Source: Pigmentiphaga aceris (lineage in GTDB: Bacteria; Pseudomonadota; Gammaproteobacteria; Burkholderiales; Burkholderiaceae_B). From it: a DNA stretch of 64,000 bases. Shown one piece after another: positions 35,599-44,846 of this stretch; the stretch's first letter is position 1; each line of letters opens with the position of its first letter. The notes beneath the pieces were generated by a model, which was given only the letters and a program-made list of their open reading frames with translations, did not search any database and was not told where the DNA came from. The DNA is taken from contig NZ_CP043046.1 in assembly GCF_008119665.1 (NCBI RefSeq), forward strand, positions 2,356,001-2,420,000, in the 5' to 3' direction. A program made the translations under genes and the position numbers.

Positions 35599-37835
35599 GT
35601 GTGGAAGATGATGTGGCGGTGGACGCGGCAATCGACGCGCCGCTGCCAACCGCAGTAAGCACTTCTATCATGGCCGTGTTCGCCCAGGGCGGACCCTTGC
35701 AGCGCGCCATGCCCGGTTACTCGCCACGCGCGCAGCAACTGGAACTGTCCTGTTGCATCGGCGAGGCAATCGCCGAGCGCGGCACCTTGGTGGCAGAAGC
35801 GGGCACGGGTACCGGCAAGACCTTCGCGTATCTGGTGCCCGCCTTGCTGCACGGTGGCAAGGTATTGATCTCCACCGGCACCAAGACCTTGCAAGACCAG
35901 CTGTTTACGCGGGACTTGCCCTCTTTGCGCGCCGCACTTGCGTTGCCGGTTACGGTGGCTTTGCTGAAAGGGCGGGGCAACTATGTTTGCCATCATCACC
36001 TTGAGATGACCTTGCACGACAGCCGCCTGGCGTCGCGTACCGAGGTTGCCCAGCTGCGCAAGATCGAGGTCTTTTCCAAGCAGACCCGGCGTGGTGACAA
36101 GGCCGACTTGGCCGACGTGCCCGAAAACGCCGAAATCTGGAACCGTGTCACGTCCACCCGCGACAACTGTCTGGGCTCGGAGTGCAGTTTCTATCGTGAC
36201 TGCTTCGTGATGCGCGCGCGCAAAGAGGCGCTGGAAGCCGATGTGGTGGTGGTCAACCACGCCTTGTTCCTGGCCGACTTGGCGCTGCGTGATGAAGGCA
36301 TTTCGGATCTGCTGCCGGCTGCCGATACCGTGGTGTTTGACGAGGCCCATCAATTGCCTGCTGCCGCCACGCGCTTCCTGGGCGACTCGGTGTCCTCGCA
36401 CCAGTTGTTGGACTACGCCCGAGACGCCACCGTTGCCGGCCTGAGCCATGCTCGCGAAAGCGCCGACTGGGTCGCGCTGGGTCAGGCGGTCGAGCAGTCT
36501 GCGCGCATCTTGCGCCTGGCCTGCGCCGCGGTTGAAAAAATGCCTGGGCAACGTTGCAGCATCGATGCCTTGCCCAATCGTGGCGAATTCGGCACCTCGG
36601 TGCAGGGCGTGGTCGACAGCATCCACAAGCTTGGCCGCATTGCGGCAGCCGCAGGCAGTCGCCACCCGGACCTGGAAGCCATTGGCCGCCGTGGCCCGGA
36701 ACTGATTGGCCGCTTGGCGCGCTGGTTGGCCGGTGGTGTGCCCACCGCGATGACCGCGCCGCACACGTCAGACGCCGCCGACGGTACGGCTAGCGATGCA
36801 GAAGGTGGTCAGGCGCTGGCTGCCAACGTGCAAGCCACTGGCCAAAGCGCGCTGTTGATGGATCACCCGCCGATTGCGCCTGCTGCCGAGTCGGCTTGGC
36901 CCGATACGCCCGCAGCAAGCCCTGCGTCGACGGATGAAGCGGCTGACCCCGATGACGAATGGGTCCGCTGGGTGGAAGTCGGTGCCAACTTCATGCGCCT
37001 GCATGCCGCGCCGCTGTCGGTCGCCAAGCTGTTTTCGCAGCATCGACGGGTCGGCCAGGCCTGGATCATGACCTCGGCAACCTTGTCGGTACATGGCGAT
37101 TTCACCCATTTCACGCGGCAATTGGGTCTGTACGACGCGCAGACGGGTTGCTGGGAATCGCCGTTCGACTACGCGAATCAAAGCCTGTTGTACGTGCCGC
37201 ACGGGGTACCCGCGCCGCAAGATCCGGCTTTCCTTGACGGGTTTGTCGACGCCTTGTTGCCGCTGCTTGAAGCCAGCCAGGGTTCGGCGCTGATCCTCTG
37301 CACGACCTTGCGCGCAGTGGACCGCATCGCCGCCCGGCTTCAGCAGGTCTTTGAGGATCGTGGCTGGGAGTGGCCCTTGTTCCGCCAGGGCGAGCGTTCA
37401 CGGCGCGAATTGCTCGACCGCTTCCGCGCCAGCCCGCATGCGGTGTTGGTGGGCAGCACCAGCTTCTGGGAAGGCATTGACGTGCCCGGCGACGCGCTGA
37501 CTTTAGTCGCCATCGACAAACTGCCTTTCGCGCCGCCGGATGACCCGGTCATCGACGCCCGCATCAAGGCCAGCAAGTCGCGCGGTGGCAATCCGTTCTT
37601 TGAATACCAATTGCCGGAAGCCGCCATCGCACTGAAGCAGGGTGCTGGTCGCCTGATTCGTACCGAGCGTGATTGGGGCGTATTGATGGTGGGCGACCGC
37701 CGTCTGGTCGAAAAGCCTTACGGCAAGCGCCTGTGGCGGGGACTGCCGCCGTTCCGTCGCACGCGCAGCGAAGATGATGCGGTGGGATTTTTTGCTGCGA
37801 ATCGTCCGCTGGATGAGGCTGACGACAAGGGCTGA
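35595..37835 (+). CDS. dinG: ATP-dependent DNA helicase, DinG/YoaA family
   Basis: A 746-residue superfamily 2 XPD-like helicase. Walker A is GTGTGKT (residues 70-76) and the DEAH box is in VVFDEAHQLP. Between them are four cysteines (NYVCHHH..., then NCLGSECSFYRDC) that should hold a [4Fe-4S] cluster as in XPD/DinG. A long acidic low-complexity insert lies around residues 385-455 before the C-terminal helicase motifs (WEGIDVPG, QGAGRLIRTERDWG). The length and insert favour YoaA, the DinG paralogue that acts with the polymerase accessory subunit in repair. The gene ends at a terminator. Confidence 0.9.
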   Translation: MSVEDDVAVDAAIDAPLPTAVSTSIMAVFAQGGPLQRAMPGYSPRAQQLELSCCIGEAIAERGTLVAEAGTGTGKTFAYLVPALLHGGKVLISTGTKTLQDQLFTRDLPSLRAALALPVTVALLKGRGNYVCHHHLEMTLHDSRLASRTEVAQLRKIEVFSKQTRRGDKADLADVPENAEIWNRVTSTRDNCLGSECSFYRDCFVMRARKEALEADVVVVNHALFLADLALRDEGISDLLPAADTVVFDEAHQLPAAATRFLGDSVSSHQLLDYARDATVAGLSHARESADWVALGQAVEQSARILRLACAAVEKMPGQRCSIDALPNRGEFGTSVQGVVDSIHKLGRIAAAAGSRHPDLEAIGRRGPELIGRLARWLAGGVPTAMTAPHTSDAADGTASDAEGGQALAANVQATGQSALLMDHPPIAPAAESAWPDTPAASPASTDEAADPDDEWVRWVEVGANFMRLHAAPLSVAKLFSQHRRVGQAWIMTSATLSVHGDFTHFTRQLGLYDAQTGCWESPFDYANQSLLYVPHGVPAPQDPAFLDGFVDALLPLLEASQGSALILCTTLRAVDRIAARLQQVFEDRGWEWPLFRQGERSRRELLDRFRASPHAVLVGSTSFWEGIDVPGDALTLVAIDKLPFAPPDDPVIDARIKASKSRGGNPFFEYQLPEAAIALKQGAGRLIRTERDWGVLMVGDRRLVEKPYGKRLWRGLPPFRRTRSEDDAVGFFAANRPLDEADDKG

Positions 37836-37880
37836 GTGCGGATCGGTCGGTTATGTACGTGGCCGGCATCGAACGACCAT

Positions 37881-37913
37881 AAAAAACAGGAGCCCGCAGG
37901 CCCCTGTTTTTTT
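37881..37913. terminator. Terminator between dinG and bamD
   Basis: AAAAAACAGGaGCC pairs with GGCcCCTGTTTTTT across CGCA (37881-37912). A run on one side and T run on the other make it bidirectional for the convergent dinG and bamD genes. Confidence 0.85.
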
Positions 37914-37946
37914 ATTGCGGCGCGTTCACAGCACTGATCATGACGA

Positions 37947-38777
37947 TCAGAAGATCTGCCACCACGGCTTGGCCCGTTCGTCGAAGCCACGCTGCACAAA
38001 GCGGCTATTCGGGAAGTTCAAGGTCAGCACGCGACGTGCATCGTCACGCAGGTCGTTCATGCCAAGCTTGTCGTAAGCCAGCGTCTGGATGTAGAGCGAC
38101 TCCTCGACAGCCGGCGTACCTTGGAAGTCACGCACCACGGTCTGCGCACGGTTGATGGCAGCCAGATGGGCGTTGCGCTCGTAGTAGAAACGAGCAACGT
38201 GCACTTCGTTTTGCGCAATGCCATTGACCAGATAGGTCAGACGTTGGCGGGCGTCGGGCGCGTACTTGCTGTCCGGGAAGCGGGTAACCAGTTCCTTGAA
38301 GGCGTCGAAGGATTCACGCGCGCCCTTCGGATCACGTTCGCTGGGGTCTTGGCCTGCCAGGCTGGCCAGGAAGGGTGAGTCGCGATAGAAATTGATCACG
38401 CCCTTCAGGTACAGCATGTAGTCCAGGTTCGGATGGCTGGGGTGCAGGCGCTGGAAGCGCTCGATAGCCGCCAGGGCCTCGGCCGGATTGCCGTCTTTCC
38501 AGTTCACGTACGCGATATCGATCTGTGCCTGCTGGGCGTAGACGCCGAACGGGAAGCGCGATTCAAGACGCTGCAACTGTTTGAGCGCCTGCGGCCAGTT
38601 GGACGCACCCATCTCGTCCTTGGCATCGCGATACAGGCGTTCCACCGTCCAGTTGGTGGTCGGGTCATATTCTTTGGCGGGGCTGGCGCAGCCTGCCACC
38701 ACCACGGCCAGCATCGCAAAAGCGACGCCAACTGCCAGGCGCCGGGTTGCGGCGGTCCAGACTGAGATCAACTGCAT
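37947..38777 (-). CDS. bamD: Outer membrane assembly lipoprotein BamD
   Basis: A 276-residue lipoprotein. The lipobox VAGC follows a hydrophobic stretch (VGVAFAMLAVVVAGC). The mature part is built of TPR-type repeats (LKQLQRLESRFPFGVYAQQA, AIERFQRLHPSHPNLDY) and the family signature RDSPFLASLAGQDPSERD. BamD is an essential part of the BAM complex inserting beta-barrel proteins in the outer membrane. ATG 38777 follows AGGA; upstream in-frame sequence lacks a signal and overlaps the promoter region shared with divergent rluD. Confidence 0.95.
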   Translation of the reverse strand: MQLISVWTAATRRLAVGVAFAMLAVVVAGCASPAKEYDPTTNWTVERLYRDAKDEMGASNWPQALKQLQRLESRFPFGVYAQQAQIDIAYVNWKDGNPAEALAAIERFQRLHPSHPNLDYMLYLKGVINFYRDSPFLASLAGQDPSERDPKGARESFDAFKELVTRFPDSKYAPDARQRLTYLVNGIAQNEVHVARFYYERNAHLAAINRAQTVVRDFQGTPAVEESLYIQTLAYDKLGMNDLRDDARRVLTLNFPNSRFVQRGFDERAKPWWQIF

Positions 38778-38893
38778 TGGGAAATCCTCACCTATCGGAG
38801 CGTCGATTATATCGGCCCGGCCGCATCGCGGGTGGCTCGCGGCGCGATATGCTCGGGGAATCTTCAACTTGCCGCTGGTCCCGCCTCTTCCTG

Positions 38894-39916
38894 ATGTCGT
38901 TTATCCCCGATTCCCCGCTCGACCACGATGCCTCCGAGCCCGCCGAACCCGCAGAATTCGCTGATGCGCCCGAAGCGGTGGTGCACGAATTTGTGCTGCC
39001 CGAGACGCTGAAGCCCGATCGTCTGGACAAAATCCTGGCGCAATTGATGCCTGAACACTCCCGTGGACGCCTGCAGGGCTGGATCGAACGGGAGCACGTC
39101 AAGGTCAACGGTGTGGTGGCGTCTGGCGTGCGGCACAAGATCTGGCCCGGCGACAAACTGACCGTTACCGAAGAAGAACCGCCAGAATCGCGCGCGTTCA
39201 GCCCGGAACCGGTGGATTTCCCAGTGGTTGCTGAAAGCGACGACTGGCTGGTGGTCGACAAACCGGTCGGCCTGGTCGTCCATCCGGGGGCCGGCAATTG
39301 GTCGGGCACCTTGCTGAACGGCTTGCTTCACCGTTATCCGACCTTAAGCCAGGTGCCACGTGCCGGCATCGTGCACCGTCTGGACAAGGACACTTCTGGC
39401 TTGATGGTGGTGGCGCGCACGATCCAGGCCCAGACCAATCTGGTGCGGCAACTGCAGGCGCGCACCGTCGGACGTCGCTATGTGGCACTGGTCATGGGGC
39501 ATGTGATGCAAGGCGGCCGCGTCGATCTGCCGATTGGCCGCGATGCCCGCGTGCCGGTGCGTATGAGCGTGGACCGTGCAATTGCGCCCAAACCGGCCAT
39601 CACGCATTACCAGCCGCAGCGCTTCGGGGTGCTCAATGGCGTGAACGTGACGGAAGTCATGTGCAAGCTGGAAACCGGGCGCACTCACCAGATTCGCGTT
39701 CATATGGCCAGTCTGGGGCACCCCCTGCTGGCAGACACCTTGTACGGCGGCAAGGCCATTGCACCGGCCGCACGGCAGATGCTGCACGCCCGTGCCTTGC
39801 GTTTCCAAGACCCAAGCGACGATCAGGACAGGGAATTCACCGCAGGCCTGCCGGCCGACATGCAGGCAGCCATGGATTCAATCGAGTGGATCGATCTGTC
39901 GGCGGAACGGGAATGA
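38894..39916 (+). CDS. rluD: 23S rRNA pseudouridine synthase RluD
   Basis: A 340-residue RluA-family synthase, modifying U1911/1915/1917 of helix 69 by analogy. It has an acidic N-terminal extension, an S4 domain (RLQGWIEREHVKVNGVVAS), and the catalytic Asp in HRLDKDTSGL; KPVGLVVHPGAGN is the family's motif II. ATG 38894 is used; the frame upstream is open but unsupported. Its stop overlaps the pgeF start by four bases (ATGA). It is divergent from bamD, the conserved arrangement in Gammaproteobacteria and Betaproteobacteria. Confidence 0.93.
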   Translation: MSFIPDSPLDHDASEPAEPAEFADAPEAVVHEFVLPETLKPDRLDKILAQLMPEHSRGRLQGWIEREHVKVNGVVASGVRHKIWPGDKLTVTEEEPPESRAFSPEPVDFPVVAESDDWLVVDKPVGLVVHPGAGNWSGTLLNGLLHRYPTLSQVPRAGIVHRLDKDTSGLMVVARTIQAQTNLVRQLQARTVGRRYVALVMGHVMQGGRVDLPIGRDARVPVRMSVDRAIAPKPAITHYQPQRFGVLNGVNVTEVMCKLETGRTHQIRVHMASLGHPLLADTLYGGKAIAPAARQMLHARALRFQDPSDDQDREFTAGLPADMQAAMDSIEWIDLSAERE

Positions 39917-40752
39917 GTATGCCGACTGAGGGGCGAACAGCAGACAAGGTCGACACAGCCATGCTGCCTGCCTTCGCGAAGTGGGCCGGGCCATCCTGGC
40001 CGGGTGTCAGCGCCTTTTGCAGCGAGCGGGCAGGGGGTGTCAGCCAAGCACCGTATGCCGGAATGAATCTTGGCATTCATGTGGGTGATGACCCATCTGC
40101 GGTGGCGGAAAATCGTGCTCGTCTGCGCACCCAGTTGCCCGCAGACCCGTGCTGGTTGGATCAGGTGCATGGCACGGAGGTCTTCGATGCAGATGCGTCA
40201 TCTGAAGCCCAGCAAAGCACACTGGTCAACGACTCGGTATCGGTCTGGCACCCGCCTCGTGCCGATGCTGCGATCACCCAGACGCCCGGCCGTGTCCTTG
40301 CCATTCTCACCGCCGATTGCCTGCCCGTCGTGATCGTCGACGAGGCCGCGACCATCATCGGCGCTGCACACGCCGGCTGGCGTGGTCTGGTCGGTGGCGT
40401 GCTGGAATCGACCCTGACCCGCATGGCGCAGGCCACTGGCGCATCGTCTTCATGGAAAGCCTGGATCGGCCCGGCCATTGGTCCGCAGGCCTTTGAAGTG
40501 GGTGCCGACGTGCGCGATGCGTTCCTGGCTGACGATGCCGGCAATGACGCGTGTTTCGTGCCTCGCCTTGATGTCCCGGGCAAATGGTGGGCAGACTTGC
40601 CCGAGCTGGCGGCCAGACGCTTGCGCAGGGCAGGGGTGGCACAGGTCGAGCTTAGCGGCCGTTGCACCGTCAGCGAGCCTTCGCGCTATTTCTCTTACCG
40701 GCGCGATGGCACGACCGGGCGGATTGCGACGCTTGCCTGGCTGAATGCCTGA
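39913..40752 (+). CDS. pgeF: Peptidoglycan editing factor PgeF (YfiH, laccase-like)
   Basis: A 279-residue protein of the YfiH/PgeF family. The zinc/copper-binding residues of the family are in LTADCLPVV, AHAGWRGLVGG and the late Arg/His-rich part; YFSYRRDGTTGR is the terminal signature. PgeF hydrolyses mis-incorporated muropeptides; homologues also oxidise polyphenols and cleave purine nucleosides. It overlaps rluD by ATGA, as in many proteobacteria, and is followed 350 bases on by phaC. Confidence 0.92.
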   Translation: MSMPTEGRTADKVDTAMLPAFAKWAGPSWPGVSAFCSERAGGVSQAPYAGMNLGIHVGDDPSAVAENRARLRTQLPADPCWLDQVHGTEVFDADASSEAQQSTLVNDSVSVWHPPRADAAITQTPGRVLAILTADCLPVVIVDEAATIIGAAHAGWRGLVGGVLESTLTRMAQATGASSSWKAWIGPAIGPQAFEVGADVRDAFLADDAGNDACFVPRLDVPGKWWADLPELAARRLRRAGVAQVELSGRCTVSEPSRYFSYRRDGTTGRIATLAWLNA

Positions 40753-40782
40753 GTTTGGATAATCATCGCCATCCTTCGCCGC

Positions 40783-41031
40783 CTACGGGTTTGATGATTG
40801 TTTGGCTTCCTCGGCTGCGCCCGCTTCGCGGGCAGCCGCATCGGCGGCAGCTTCCCGGGCGATGCGGCGACGGCGGCGCAGTGGTGCGGTCATGATGTAC
40901 ATCAAGATCCCGGTCGGCAGCAGACCATAAAACAGCAGGGTGGCAATGGCAGCCAACACGGTCGGCTGAGACGCTGCCATGAGTACCGTGACATACAGCC
41001 AGCCGATAGCGACGATGATTGCGATGGACAT
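40783..41031 (-). CDS. Small membrane protein, conserved beside phaC
   Basis: An 82-residue protein. The N-terminal half contains two hydrophobic helices (MSIAIIVAIGWLYVTVLMAA and the TVLAAIATLLFYGLLPTGI stretch) and the C-terminal half is a basic then Ala/Glu-rich soluble tail (RRRRRIAREAAADAAARE). ATG 41031 was chosen to open the first helix. It is antisense to its neighbours, between pgeF and phaC. Function unknown. Confidence 0.7.
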   Translation of the reverse strand: MSIAIIVAIGWLYVTVLMAASQPTVLAAIATLLFYGLLPTGILMYIMTAPLRRRRRIAREAAADAAAREAGAAEEAKQSSNP

Positions 41032-41103
41032 GCTTTGTGAATTTCCAAATTGACACACATGCCACCGACTATGCACTATCTCTAGACGAAGCCCAGCCAC
41101 AAG

Positions 41104-42792
41104 GTGTCGAGCGTGAGTCAGCAGTTTTTCAAGCCGGTCCTGCCAGATCTATCCGCGGCGTTCGCCCCGCTGCTTCAACCGGCCGCTGTGCCGGATGGCG
41201 TTGCGCTGTCACCCGAGCGTGTCTCGGCGATCCAGCATTCTTTCAACGAAGACTGGAAGCGCCTGTGCGAAACCGCCGCGCGCGGCCAGCTGGCGCCGGT
41301 CACTGATCGTCGTTTCTCATCGCCCGCATGGCGCGACAGCCAGCCGCATCTGTTCATGGCACATGCGTATCTCAACACTGCCAATGCCATGCGCCAACTG
41401 GCAGACAGCGTTGAGGCCACACCGCACGTACAGCAGTGCATTCGCTTTGCCGTAGACCAGTGGATCGACGCCACCGCGCCGTCCAACTTCCTGGCCTTCA
41501 ACCCCGATGCCCAGCGCACGCTGATCGAAAGCAAGGGTGCCAGCCTGCAAGCCGGCATCACCAACATGCTTGACGACATGCGTCGCGGGCGTATTTCACA
41601 GACCGACGAAAGCGGTTTCCATGTCGGTGAAAACCTGGCCACCACGCCAGGCAGCGTAATTTTCGAAAACCGGCTGATTCAGCTGATCCAATACGCACCC
41701 ACCACGCCGAACGTATATACGCGTCCGCTGCTGGTCGTGCCGCCTTGCATCAACAAGTTCTACATTCTTGATCTGCAAGCGGGCAACTCCTTCGTGCGTC
41801 ATGCGGTCGAGGCTGGCTTTACCGTCTTCATCGTGTCCTGGCGCAACCCCTTGCCCAGCGATACCGATGGCATCTTGCAAGCCACCTGGGACGACTACTT
41901 GTCCGAAGGCGTGCTGGAAGCGATTCGTGTCGCCGGCGAAGTATCCGGTCAGAAGCAGATAAACGCCCTGGGCTTCTGCGTAGGCGGCACCTTGCTGGCA
42001 TCGGCGCTGGCCGTGGCCCGCGCACGGGGTGACGATCCAGTCGCCAGCCTGACCTTGCTGACGACGCTGCTTGATTTTTCCAACACGGGTGTGCTTGACG
42101 TCTTCATCGACGAAACCCACGTTCGCATGCGCGAACAGCAGCTTGGTGCGGGTGGCCTGTTGACTGCCGGTGAACTGGCTTCCACTTTCTCGTTCCTGCG
42201 TCCCAACGAGCTGGTCTGGAACTATGTCGTCGGCAACTACCTGAAAGGCGAGAAGCCACAGGCATTCGACCTGCTGTACTGGAACGCTGACAGCACCAAC
42301 TTGCCCGGCCCGCTGTTCACCTGGTATTTGCGCAATACCTATCTGGAAAACAAGCTGCGACGCCCGGACTGCCTGGTCTCTTGCGGACAGTCCATCGACC
42401 TGGGGCGTCTGGACATGCCCAGCTACATCTACGGATCGCGCGACGATCACATCGTGCCTTGGCAGGCGGCATACGCCTCCACGGAAATCGTCGGTGGCGA
42501 CGCGCGTTTTGTGCTCGGTGCATCCGGGCATATTGCAGGCGTGGTCAACCCGCCCGCCAAGAAAAAACGCAGCCACTGGCTGCTCGATACCCCAGACGCC
42601 GCGTTGCCGGAAAGCGCCGACGACTGGCTTGCCAGCGCCACGGAATACCCTGGCAGCTGGTGGGACGATTGGACGACCTGGCTCGCCAGCCATGCCGGTC
42701 GCAAGAAAAAGGCATCTGCCACCCAGGGGAGCACTGCTTATCCCGTGATAGAACCCGCACCGGGACGATACGTTCAGGTGCGTGCCATCTAG
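41104..42792 (+). CDS. phaC: Class I poly(3-hydroxyalkanoate) synthase
   Basis: A 562-residue PHA synthase that polymerises 3-hydroxyacyl-CoA at granule surfaces. The catalytic triad is visible: Cys292 in the lipase-like box GFCVGG, Asp447 in RDDHIVPW and His476 in GASGHIAG. SKFYILDLQAGNSFVRHAVE-type and SWRNPLPSDTD segments match class I enzymes. GTG 41104 is the listed start; GTG 41113, with AAGG 8 bases before it, is an alternative 3 residues shorter. The next genes are phaB and phaR. Confidence 0.94.
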   Translation: MSSVSQQFFKPVLPDLSAAFAPLLQPAAVPDGVALSPERVSAIQHSFNEDWKRLCETAARGQLAPVTDRRFSSPAWRDSQPHLFMAHAYLNTANAMRQLADSVEATPHVQQCIRFAVDQWIDATAPSNFLAFNPDAQRTLIESKGASLQAGITNMLDDMRRGRISQTDESGFHVGENLATTPGSVIFENRLIQLIQYAPTTPNVYTRPLLVVPPCINKFYILDLQAGNSFVRHAVEAGFTVFIVSWRNPLPSDTDGILQATWDDYLSEGVLEAIRVAGEVSGQKQINALGFCVGGTLLASALAVARARGDDPVASLTLLTTLLDFSNTGVLDVFIDETHVRMREQQLGAGGLLTAGELASTFSFLRPNELVWNYVVGNYLKGEKPQAFDLLYWNADSTNLPGPLFTWYLRNTYLENKLRRPDCLVSCGQSIDLGRLDMPSYIYGSRDDHIVPWQAAYASTEIVGGDARFVLGASGHIAGVVNPPAKKKRSHWLLDTPDAALPESADDWLASATEYPGSWWDDWTTWLASHAGRKKKASATQGSTAYPVIEPAPGRYVQVRAI

Positions 42793-42866
42793 CGCAGAAA
42801 GGAGTTTTACCCCCACAATAAGCCCTGTCCCACTGAAGGCTCAGGCACGTACCAGGAGAAGCAACA

Positions 42867-43604
42867 ATGGCAGGCAAAGTAGCGTATGTAACCGGTGGTA
42901 TGGGCGGTATCGGCAGCACGATTTGCCGACGTTTGGCGAATGATGGGTATACCGTGGTGGCGGGCTGCGGCCCCAGCCGCGACTGGAAGCGCTGGATCGA
43001 AGAGCAGGCGGCGGAAGGCTTCACCTTCCATGCATCGGTTGGCAACGTCGGCGACTGGGAGTCCACCCAGGAAGCCTTTGCCAAGGTCAAGGCAGAGCAC
43101 GGTCCGGTGTCTGTGCTGGTGAACAATGCGGGTATCACCCGCGACGGCTTGTTCCGCAAAATGTCGCTGGAAGACTGGCGTGCGGTGATCGACACCAACC
43201 TGAACAGCATGTTCAACGTGACCAAGCAGGTCATCGATGACATGGTGGCAGCCAATTGGGGTCGCATCATCAACATCAGCTCGGTCAACGGACAGAAAGG
43301 CCAGTTCGGTCAGACCAACTACTCCACTGCCAAGGCGGGCCTGCACGGCTTCACCATGGCATTGGCACAGGAAGTCGCCAGCAAGGGCGTGACCGTGAAT
43401 ACCGTGTCGCCGGGTTATATCGGCACTGACATGGTTCGTGCGGTCAAGCCGGAAGTGCTGGAAAAGATCGTTGCCTCGATTCCGGTGCGCCGTCTGGGCA
43501 CGCCTGAAGAAATCGCGTCGATCGTCAGTTGGCTGGCGTCGGAAGAGTCCGGCTTCTCCACCGGTGCCGACTTCTCGGTCAATGGTGGCTTGCACATGGG
43601 GTAA
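42867..43604 (+). CDS. phaB: Acetoacetyl-CoA reductase
   Basis: A 245-residue short-chain dehydrogenase making (R)-3-hydroxybutyryl-CoA with NADPH for PHA synthesis. The cofactor motif is VTGGMGGIG (residues 8-16), NNAG is at 86-89, and the catalytic set is Ser139 region (NISSVNGQKGQFGQ), Tyr152 and Lys156 in NYSTAKAG. The Asn-Gly-Gln-Lys-Gly-Gln motif is typical of PhaB. A perfect AGGAG ribosome site precedes ATG 42867. It follows phaC by 74 bases. Confidence 0.95.
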   Translation: MAGKVAYVTGGMGGIGSTICRRLANDGYTVVAGCGPSRDWKRWIEEQAAEGFTFHASVGNVGDWESTQEAFAKVKAEHGPVSVLVNNAGITRDGLFRKMSLEDWRAVIDTNLNSMFNVTKQVIDDMVAANWGRIINISSVNGQKGQFGQTNYSTAKAGLHGFTMALAQEVASKGVTVNTVSPGYIGTDMVRAVKPEVLEKIVASIPVRRLGTPEEIASIVSWLASEESGFSTGADFSVNGGLHMG

Positions 43605-43738
43605 GTGTGTAGGCAGTCCGCTCGGGAAAGCCCCATGCCCGGGCGGGCGTATGCAAGCATGCCATGCACTACACTCGAAGCAGGTGTTCGCCGTAACGGC
43701 GACACCTGCGGCTACCCCACCACGCGAGGACGACCCCC

Positions 43739-44305
43739 ATGGCACAGCAACCGGGAACCGGTCAGGGCCTTCGGCTGATCAAGAAATACCCGAATCGCCG
43801 GCTCTACGATACCGAGACCAGCACCTACATCACGCTGGCCGACGTCAAGCAACTCGTGCTCGACAACGAACCTTTCCAGGTCCTCGACGCAAAAAACGGC
43901 GAAGAATTGACCCGCAGCATTCTGCTGCAAATCATCCTTGAAGAAGAAACCGTCGGTTCGCCGATGTTCACGGCCCCCATGCTGGCGCAAGTCATCCGTT
44001 TCTATGGTCATGCCATGCAAGGCATCATGGGTTCCTACCTGGAAAAGAACATCCAGGTCTTCATCGACATTCAAAGCAAGCTTGCCGAACAGTCCAAGGG
44101 CATGTACGGCTCGCAGCAGTTCGGTCCTGAGGTCTGGGCGCAGTTCATGAACGGCCAGACGCCCATGCTGCAAAGTGTGATGAGCAACTACATCGAACAA
44201 AGCAAGAACCTGTTCGTGCAGATGCAGGATCAGATGCAGAACCAGACGAAGAACATGTTCACGACCTTCCCGTTCCCGAATACACCGGGTAACGAGCGGA
44301 AGTAA
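43739..44305 (+). CDS. phaR: PHA synthesis repressor PhaR
   Basis: A 188-residue protein: an N-terminal DNA-binding domain (LIKKYPNRRLYDTETSTYIT, then DVKQLVLDNEPFQVLDAKNGEDL-like) followed by a PHB-accumulation regulatory domain and a Met/Gln-rich helical tail. PhaR represses the phasin gene and binds nascent PHB granules. It lies 134 bases after phaB in the classic phaCBR order. Three 14-base repeats start at its stop codon. Confidence 0.95.
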   Translation: MAQQPGTGQGLRLIKKYPNRRLYDTETSTYITLADVKQLVLDNEPFQVLDAKNGEELTRSILLQIILEEETVGSPMFTAPMLAQVIRFYGHAMQGIMGSYLEKNIQVFIDIQSKLAEQSKGMYGSQQFGPEVWAQFMNGQTPMLQSVMSNYIEQSKNLFVQMQDQMQNQTKNMFTTFPFPNTPGNERK

Positions 44306-44337
44306 ACGACCAGAAGTAAACGAACCGAAGTAAACGA
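44299..44337 (+). repeat. Three tandem 14-bp repeats at the phaR stop
   Basis: GAAGTAAACGA occurs at 44299-44309, 44313-44323 and 44327-44337, each 14 bases apart; the first includes the phaR stop codon. Each copy supplies a TAA in the phaR frame or another frame. Probably slippage-derived. Confidence 0.75.
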
Positions 44338-44464
44338 ACAGGCCGATGCGGGTAAGCAGCGAATAAGAAACGCACTACGCGCAAAGACTGCATCGCAGGC
44401 AAAGACCGCATTAAAACGGGCCGGCATCAAGCGTCGGCCCGAATTCATTTACTCAGTCGACTAT

Positions 44465-44761
44465 ATGATCTATCGCCACATCATCGGTGCCTGTTTCCTG
44501 CTGGGCGTTGGAAACGCGGCCCATGCATACGACATCCGCACGTACTGCAAGAGTGTCTCGAACGCCGTAGGCGGAAGCTACCAGATCGAAGAAATGTGCC
44601 GGACCATGGAGCAGACTTCCCGCGACAATCTCGGGCGTGTCGTGCTTCCCGAGCGCATCGAGAAGTATTGCGAAGACGTCGGAAAAGCGGTGGGCGGAAG
44701 CTACCAGATCAAAGAGTCCTGCGCCAAGCAGGAACTGCAGGCCAGAAGCCGATTGCAGTAA
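44465..44761 (+). CDS. Small exported protein with two internal repeats
   Basis: A 98-residue protein with a signal peptide (HIIGACFLLGVGNAAHA) and a mature part made of two similar halves: IRTYCKSVSNAVGGSYQIEE plus MCRTMEQTSRDNL, and IEKYCEDVGKAVGGSYQIKE plus SCAKQELQARSRL. Each half has two cysteines around a conserved VGGSYQI, suggesting two disulfide-linked helical hairpins in the periplasm. Similar single- or double-repeat proteins are common in Burkholderiales but I know no function. It stands alone after phaR. Confidence 0.75.
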   Translation: MIYRHIIGACFLLGVGNAAHAYDIRTYCKSVSNAVGGSYQIEEMCRTMEQTSRDNLGRVVLPERIEKYCEDVGKAVGGSYQIKESCAKQELQARSRLQ

Positions 44762-44846
44762 GTGATGCCATGCGCCATGCAATGCATGGCTTAGCTTGAT
44801 TTTGATCTGGTGATTGCTTCTCACCACCCATCAAAGCGCAAAGGCT

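Noticed and set aside
44417..44441. CGGGCCG/CGGCCCG hairpin after phaR
   Set aside because: The T run is on the minus-strand side, while phaR is on the plus strand; too weak for a terminator call.
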